Origin: Candidatus Endobugula sertula
GTDB taxonomy: Bacteria > Pseudomonadota > Gammaproteobacteria > Pseudomonadales > Cellvibrionaceae
Direction: 5' to 3'
DNA: 64,000 nucleotides
Assembly: GCA_001723645.1 (NCBI GenBank)
Contig: MDLC01000009.1
Location: 1-64,000 of the forward strand
Positions 59,920-64,000 of the stretch are shown piece after piece; the stretch's first letter is position 1, and each line of letters opens with the position of its first letter. The position numbers and the translations under genes were made by a program. The notes below the pieces were generated by a model that did no database searches, was not told the DNA's origin, and saw only the letters and a list, made by a program, of their open reading frames with translations.

Positions 59920-62247
59920 TCATACTGGGGATGCCCAATAGATGGGGTGCCGATATTGGGGTTGTTGCAGCAGACTGAGTTGGGCCTGTTGCAGGGCGCG
60001 GGCTTTGGACTGGTCGGTACGGGCCAGTTGTTGGTAAAATTCGGCCATCATGGCGGCGGTGGCGGCGTCATCAACAAACCACAGGGAGGCGACGGCACTG
60101 CGGGCGCCGAACTGTACCGCCACACCGGCCAGCCCCAGGGCCGAACGTTCATCGCCCAGGGTAGTCTGGCAGGCACTCAGGGTGAGTAATTCCAGTGGTT
60201 TATCGCGAAAGATCCCCACTTGTAACAACTCACCCAGCCGATTCATATTAAGTTTATCGTCATAGGTGAGGAGAAAGCTCTGTTCTGCACTGCCACCAAA
60301 AACACCGTGGGTCGCCATATGCAACACGCTGTATTCGGTTTCTTTCAGTGCGCCGCTGAGACTGTCAACGGAATAGTCTTTATCCTGCAGAATTTTGCCA
60401 CCCAGTAAGTCTTGTACGGTGCTTAGTTCCCCCGCTACACCCGGCAACGCCGGGAATCCCTGGACACTTTTGGATAAACTCGTGATCAGGGTTTCAGTGT
60501 CTTCTCGCGACAGGGGTTGCGGGTCGGTCAGTGACAGGCTGGGGGTCGTCGCCAGGGCATACTGTTCGACCAGAAACTGCTGTCCATCCTGTAGCGCTGT
60601 CAGTGGAATGGTACGCAATACGCCACTGGGGACAAACACCAGGGTATGAATCTCTGCCTGGCTGAGCTGTGCTTGCAGGGGTCGGATCATCCAGTCGTAG
60701 AGTTGCCTAGCCTCCACCAGATAGGCGTGGCGGGAGCGAATCTGTAAATGCCGACGAAAACGCCGCGTACTTAGCTCCAAGCGCGTTGCAGTAACGGGGA
60801 CCACCACCTGTTGCAGTTGCCCGTTAAGACTGACCAGCAATACCAATCGTTGCGGCAGAATAACCGGATAGATCACAGCGGTGTGCGGGTCAATACCATC
60901 GAGCCCGGTTTGTTTGGTTTGCAAAGCAACAGTACACTCGTCCTGGAAGTAGTCCTGCAACTCGGCGGTATTGAGTATCTCCACACTGTCCCTGGCTTCA
61001 CGCAGTAAGTCTTCCGATGAAGGTTGGCCTGTTTTTGGTGGCGTTGTGAGTTGTTGCGCCTGTTCCAGGAGTAAATCCGCCAAGCCAAAATAGACTGGCT
61101 GGATGCGTTCATAAAACACATCCGGCGCTCGGTAATTGTTCATTAAGTGGCTGCGAACCGGGTTTAATGTGACCACCGCCTGACGGTAGGCTGCTACAGC
61201 ATCGACCTTATACCCTTGCGCTTTTAGCAGCCGGCCCCGTTGCCATTGCCATAAATACAGGTTGGCCGGGTACCGCGCCTGCTCAGCAAAAAAAATCGCC
61301 TGTCGAGTGTGGTGCATGGCTTGGGGGTAGTCCTGGCGATCTTCATAGTACTGCCCCAGATATCCGTGGGCGTAAGCTTGTTGGTGGGGATCATAAAAAT
61401 CTGTGGCGATTTCCAGCGCCTGCTCAAGCAGGGTGCGATGCAACCGGGACAATGCCTTCCCTTTCCCTCCATCCCCACCAAGGCCTTCCATTAAGCGTTT
61501 CGTCAAACGCGTCAGGGTCATTAAATCTGCGACTTGCGCCGGTGTGGCGCGCTGCCGGACATGGCCCAGCGCCCGCCCAAGCGCACTATAGGCCGTCTGC
61601 CACAACTGCCCGTTTTGTAGTTGCAGGCGGGTCAGGTTAATAAGGACCGTGGTTTGCAAAGGCCGATTGTCGGCCTCCACCGCCCAGTGCAGGCTTTCTT
61701 CGTAGGCTGTCTGTGCCTGATCATAAGCCGCCGCCAATACCAAGGCATTGCCCAGGTTATTCAGTGCGGCGGCAAGGGTGCCGGGATGGCGAAGCGCGCG
61801 GGCCTGACTCACACTTTCGGACAAGGTCTCCCCCGCCTGCTGCCACTGACCATTACCCAAGTACCAATCCCCCAACTCGCTCAACACTCGGCTGTACTGG
61901 CTAGATTCTGTGGCCGCCGCCAGTGACTGCGCCTGCTGTAAAGCGCTTAAGGCCCGGTCATTCAGCCCCAACGCCAACGACACCTGTGCAATATGGCGCA
62001 ACAGGCCAATGGCCTGCTCGGTTGTGTCTGGGGGCAAATCCTTCGGTTCCTGCTGCATCGGCAAGGAATCAAACGCCTGCTGCCAGAGCCTTAATGCGTG
62101 TTCAAAGCGGCCCTCGCGGTACAACGCTTCACCCTGGTCACGGAGTCCTGCGGGTGCAACCGTATCAATGGCAACAGTATGGGAGCTGATCAACAACCAG
62201 AGGCTGCAACACAGGAGATACTGGGTTGTTTTATTCATCATGACCAC
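59920..62247 (-). CDS. Exported TPR-CHAT caspase-like protein
   Basis: A 775-aa protein. An N-terminal signal peptide (MNKTTQYLLCCSLWLLI, about residues 4-26) is followed by TPR arrays (about 30-370) and a CHAT domain (about 470-775). The caspase-like dyad is visible: His647 in LHMATHGVFGG and Cys693 in LTLSACQTTLGDERSALG. CHAT proteins are clan CD cysteine proteases; several act in defence or programmed cell death, but this one is predicted to be exported, so I infer a periplasmic role in maturing or gating the TpsA protein. The C-terminus ends HPIYWASPV, without the usual FVLIGDW-like strand. Confidence 0.9.
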   Translation of the reverse strand: MVMMNKTTQYLLCCSLWLLISSHTVAIDTVAPAGLRDQGEALYREGRFEHALRLWQQAFDSLPMQQEPKDLPPDTTEQAIGLLRHIAQVSLALGLNDRALSALQQAQSLAAATESSQYSRVLSELGDWYLGNGQWQQAGETLSESVSQARALRHPGTLAAALNNLGNALVLAAAYDQAQTAYEESLHWAVEADNRPLQTTVLINLTRLQLQNGQLWQTAYSALGRALGHVRQRATPAQVADLMTLTRLTKRLMEGLGGDGGKGKALSRLHRTLLEQALEIATDFYDPHQQAYAHGYLGQYYEDRQDYPQAMHHTRQAIFFAEQARYPANLYLWQWQRGRLLKAQGYKVDAVAAYRQAVVTLNPVRSHLMNNYRAPDVFYERIQPVYFGLADLLLEQAQQLTTPPKTGQPSSEDLLREARDSVEILNTAELQDYFQDECTVALQTKQTGLDGIDPHTAVIYPVILPQRLVLLVSLNGQLQQVVVPVTATRLELSTRRFRRHLQIRSRHAYLVEARQLYDWMIRPLQAQLSQAEIHTLVFVPSGVLRTIPLTALQDGQQFLVEQYALATTPSLSLTDPQPLSREDTETLITSLSKSVQGFPALPGVAGELSTVQDLLGGKILQDKDYSVDSLSGALKETEYSVLHMATHGVFGGSAEQSFLLTYDDKLNMNRLGELLQVGIFRDKPLELLTLSACQTTLGDERSALGLAGVAVQFGARSAVASLWFVDDAATAAMMAEFYQQLARTDQSKARALQQAQLSLLQQPQYRHPIYWASPV

Positions 62248-62392
62248 TTTAAGTAATGGAAGGGGTATAGGGGTAGATGGTTAATTCTTCGTCAGCCCTG
62301 CGATTCTCCCTTCGGGTTTCACGCTCATGTGTTCCTGACAAATTGGTCCGGCCTGTGCCGAAGTGACGGAAGCATTAACCATTTAGCGATTT

Positions 62393-63948
62393 TCACCACC
62401 GCATACTCAACTGAAAATGGATACCCTCCTCCTGTAAGTCATTTTCCAGACCCGTCTCCACGGTGCGTAGTGCTTTGGCCAGATAGAGTTCTGCGGACAG
62501 ATGGTGGCTTGCCGACCACAGCCAACCAACACCCACACTACTGATATCACGAGGCGGCGGACCATCACCCTCAGCGCTCCAGCCACGGCCATAATCAATA
62601 AAGGGCATCATTTGCAGGCGACCGCTATCGGCAATGCCGATACGCCATTCGAGGGAAGTCACCAGACCATTGTCGTGGGTCAGCTGGTTTTCCCGGTAGC
62701 CGCGCACGGTGCCATGACCGCCAATCGCAAACTGCTCGGAGGACAGCATGGGATCATCGGTGAGCTGTAGCAAGGTACGCCAGGAAACAAGGCTGTCGCG
62801 CCACCCTGTCCGCCGGGCCCACTGAAGTTGTCCGGACCAGGCATTAAAAACGCCATCCGGCTCATCGCCCTCAGTGGCATTGTGGGTATCCAATCCAAAC
62901 TCAAACTGCGATTGAACCGCCAGTACCTGATGGGTATTGCGATAGGTCACCTGTTGCGATAGGCTCAGGGCATTTACGCGGCTTTTACCGTCATCACCCC
63001 GCCCGATAAAATCAAAGGCTTCGCCCAGTAAAAAAGACTGGCTGCCCCGCTGTTCAAAGCCCACCACCAAAGCAAACTCCGTGGTTAGGGAACGGTAAAC
63101 GGGGTGACGCAAACGGGTGCCGAAGCTGCTGGCCTCGCTGCTGATATCCAGTACATCAAACGGCTCGATCACTACCTCGGATCCACTTTGGCTATAGTGG
63201 AGCGAGAGCTCAGTGCCCCAATAACCCAGCGGTAGGCCATAATCCACTTGCAATGCTTCCAGCCCGTGACATTAAGGTGACCAGTACTGAGCTGCCCCTG
63301 CCAGCTACCAACGTTGGGCGACACATAATTGTTCAGCTTGACTTCCACATAATAGGGTTGCGCTTTTTCGACAGCCACGGTCAGCTCGGCCTCTCCCGGC
63401 TCAATACCGGGTGTCAGCTCAGCATGCAGTTGCTCGATACGCGGATTCTGTTCCAGTAAACGCAGGCGGTTTTGCAACTGCTGGGCATTTAATACCGTAC
63501 CGGGCCTACTCTTTAGTTCGGGCGCTATTAATTCAGGTGCTATGCGCTGGCCAATATAACCGGCTCGCAGCCGTCCGTTGCCCTCAATGGTCAACGCCGT
63601 TAAACGCCCTTCAATGGCCCGCAAACGTAATACGCCATCGTTCAGTGACTGCGGGTCAATCACCACACCGGAATTAATATAACCGTGGTGGATATAGAAA
63701 GCGGTCAACGCCTGGGTGAGCTGGTGCAGATCATCAGCGCTGAGCTGTCGTTGCTGGTAAGGGGTAATCAACGGTGCCAGTTGTGCATCGCTAAAGACCG
63801 TATGCCCTTCGAGCACAATCGTCTCCACCCATACGGTTTCGGGTAAACCTTCAGCAAGTGTGATGTTATCGGCAGCGGTCGTGCCGGGCAGAGATAGCAA
63901 AACCATCAGCCATAGCCCGATAATAGGATACAAACAGTTAGCAGACAT
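62393..63948 (-). pseudogene. TpsB outer-membrane transporter (ShlB/FhaC/HecB family), frameshifted
   Basis: Two frames make one TpsB. 63948-63260: signal peptide (YPIIGLWLMVLLSLPGTTA), POTRA domain (VETIVLEGHTVFSDAQLAPL; about residues 40-120) and a second POTRA-like region. 63260-62393: the 16-strand barrel part with the conserved VRGYRE loop-6 motif and a terminal beta-signal ending QLSMRW. They join near 63260-63270; the shift corresponds to one missing base (-1). A restored protein would be about 545-550 aa, normal for FhaC. It would export the TpsA protein of this locus. As written the gene would be non-functional unless the shift is a sequencing error. Confidence 0.85.
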
Positions 63949-64000
63949 AGAACTAACTTTTGTTAAAAGAGGATTCGGCGGAATATGACCTTACCTAAAA

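Overview
The window looks like a chromosomal segment of a low-to-moderate GC gammaproteobacterium, probably Pseudomonadales/Oceanospirillales-like. The core block gyrB-recF-dnaN-dnaA / rpmH-rnpA-yidD-yidC-mnmE, with an origin-like gap between dnaA and rpmH, is the classical gammaproteobacterial arrangement. The order dusA-tal-(TerB)-(glycosyltransferase)-STAS-response regulator/phosphatase-PilZ resembles a Pseudomonas block, and a 637-aa FabY-type ketoacyl synthase also points that way. The genus cannot be fixed from sequence reading alone.

Layout. 0-2.8 kb: remains of a defence/modification island (C5 methyltransferase tail, GHKL/MORC-like ATPase, DUF262 protein) beside gyrB. 2.9-14.2 kb: replication-initiation core, oriC, ribosomal protein L34/RNase P, membrane insertase and tRNA modification. 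14.3-22.4 kb: accessory DNA with a frameshifted DUF4034/TPR gene, an RHS remnant, a DUF4160/DUF2442 pair, and an integrase plus primase-helicase module with a divergent XRE regulator and palindromic operator. 22.7-33.5 kb: a minus-strand operon of exported proteins ending in a 2570-aa PKD/Ig/RHS protein and a small membrane zinc-ribbon protein. 34.0-35.2 kb: small unknown genes and an integrase N-terminal fragment against dusA, the scar of a dusA-targeted element.

35.2-52.2 kb: mostly housekeeping and regulatory genes (dusA, tal, TerB, glycosyltransferase, STAS and phosphatase regulators, broken PilZ gene, XRE-cupin regulator, fabY with a divergent GlxA-type regulator, HPF/RaiA, ylqF, TPR-glycosyltransferase, pntAB, methyltransferase). 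52.2-63.9 kb: a GC-richer minus-strand run of envelope genes. In transcription order it holds a TpsB/FhaC transporter (frameshifted), an exported TPR-CHAT protease-like protein, a DUF928 protein, a TpsA haemagglutinin-like exoprotein with 63-aa tandem repeats, an orphan peptide-binding lipoprotein, and a pentameric ligand-gated ion channel fused to a type I periplasmic-binding domain (two frameshifts).

The most unusual material is in that last block: a two-partner secretion locus with a CHAT protein and DUF928, a tpsA gene bracketed by 30-bp near-perfect inverted repeats, and a receptor-channel fusion with an amino-acid-receptor-like sensor domain. Five accessory genes are each split by apparent single-base frameshifts (three in homopolymer runs) while all core genes are intact; this could be real decay, phase variation or sequence error.
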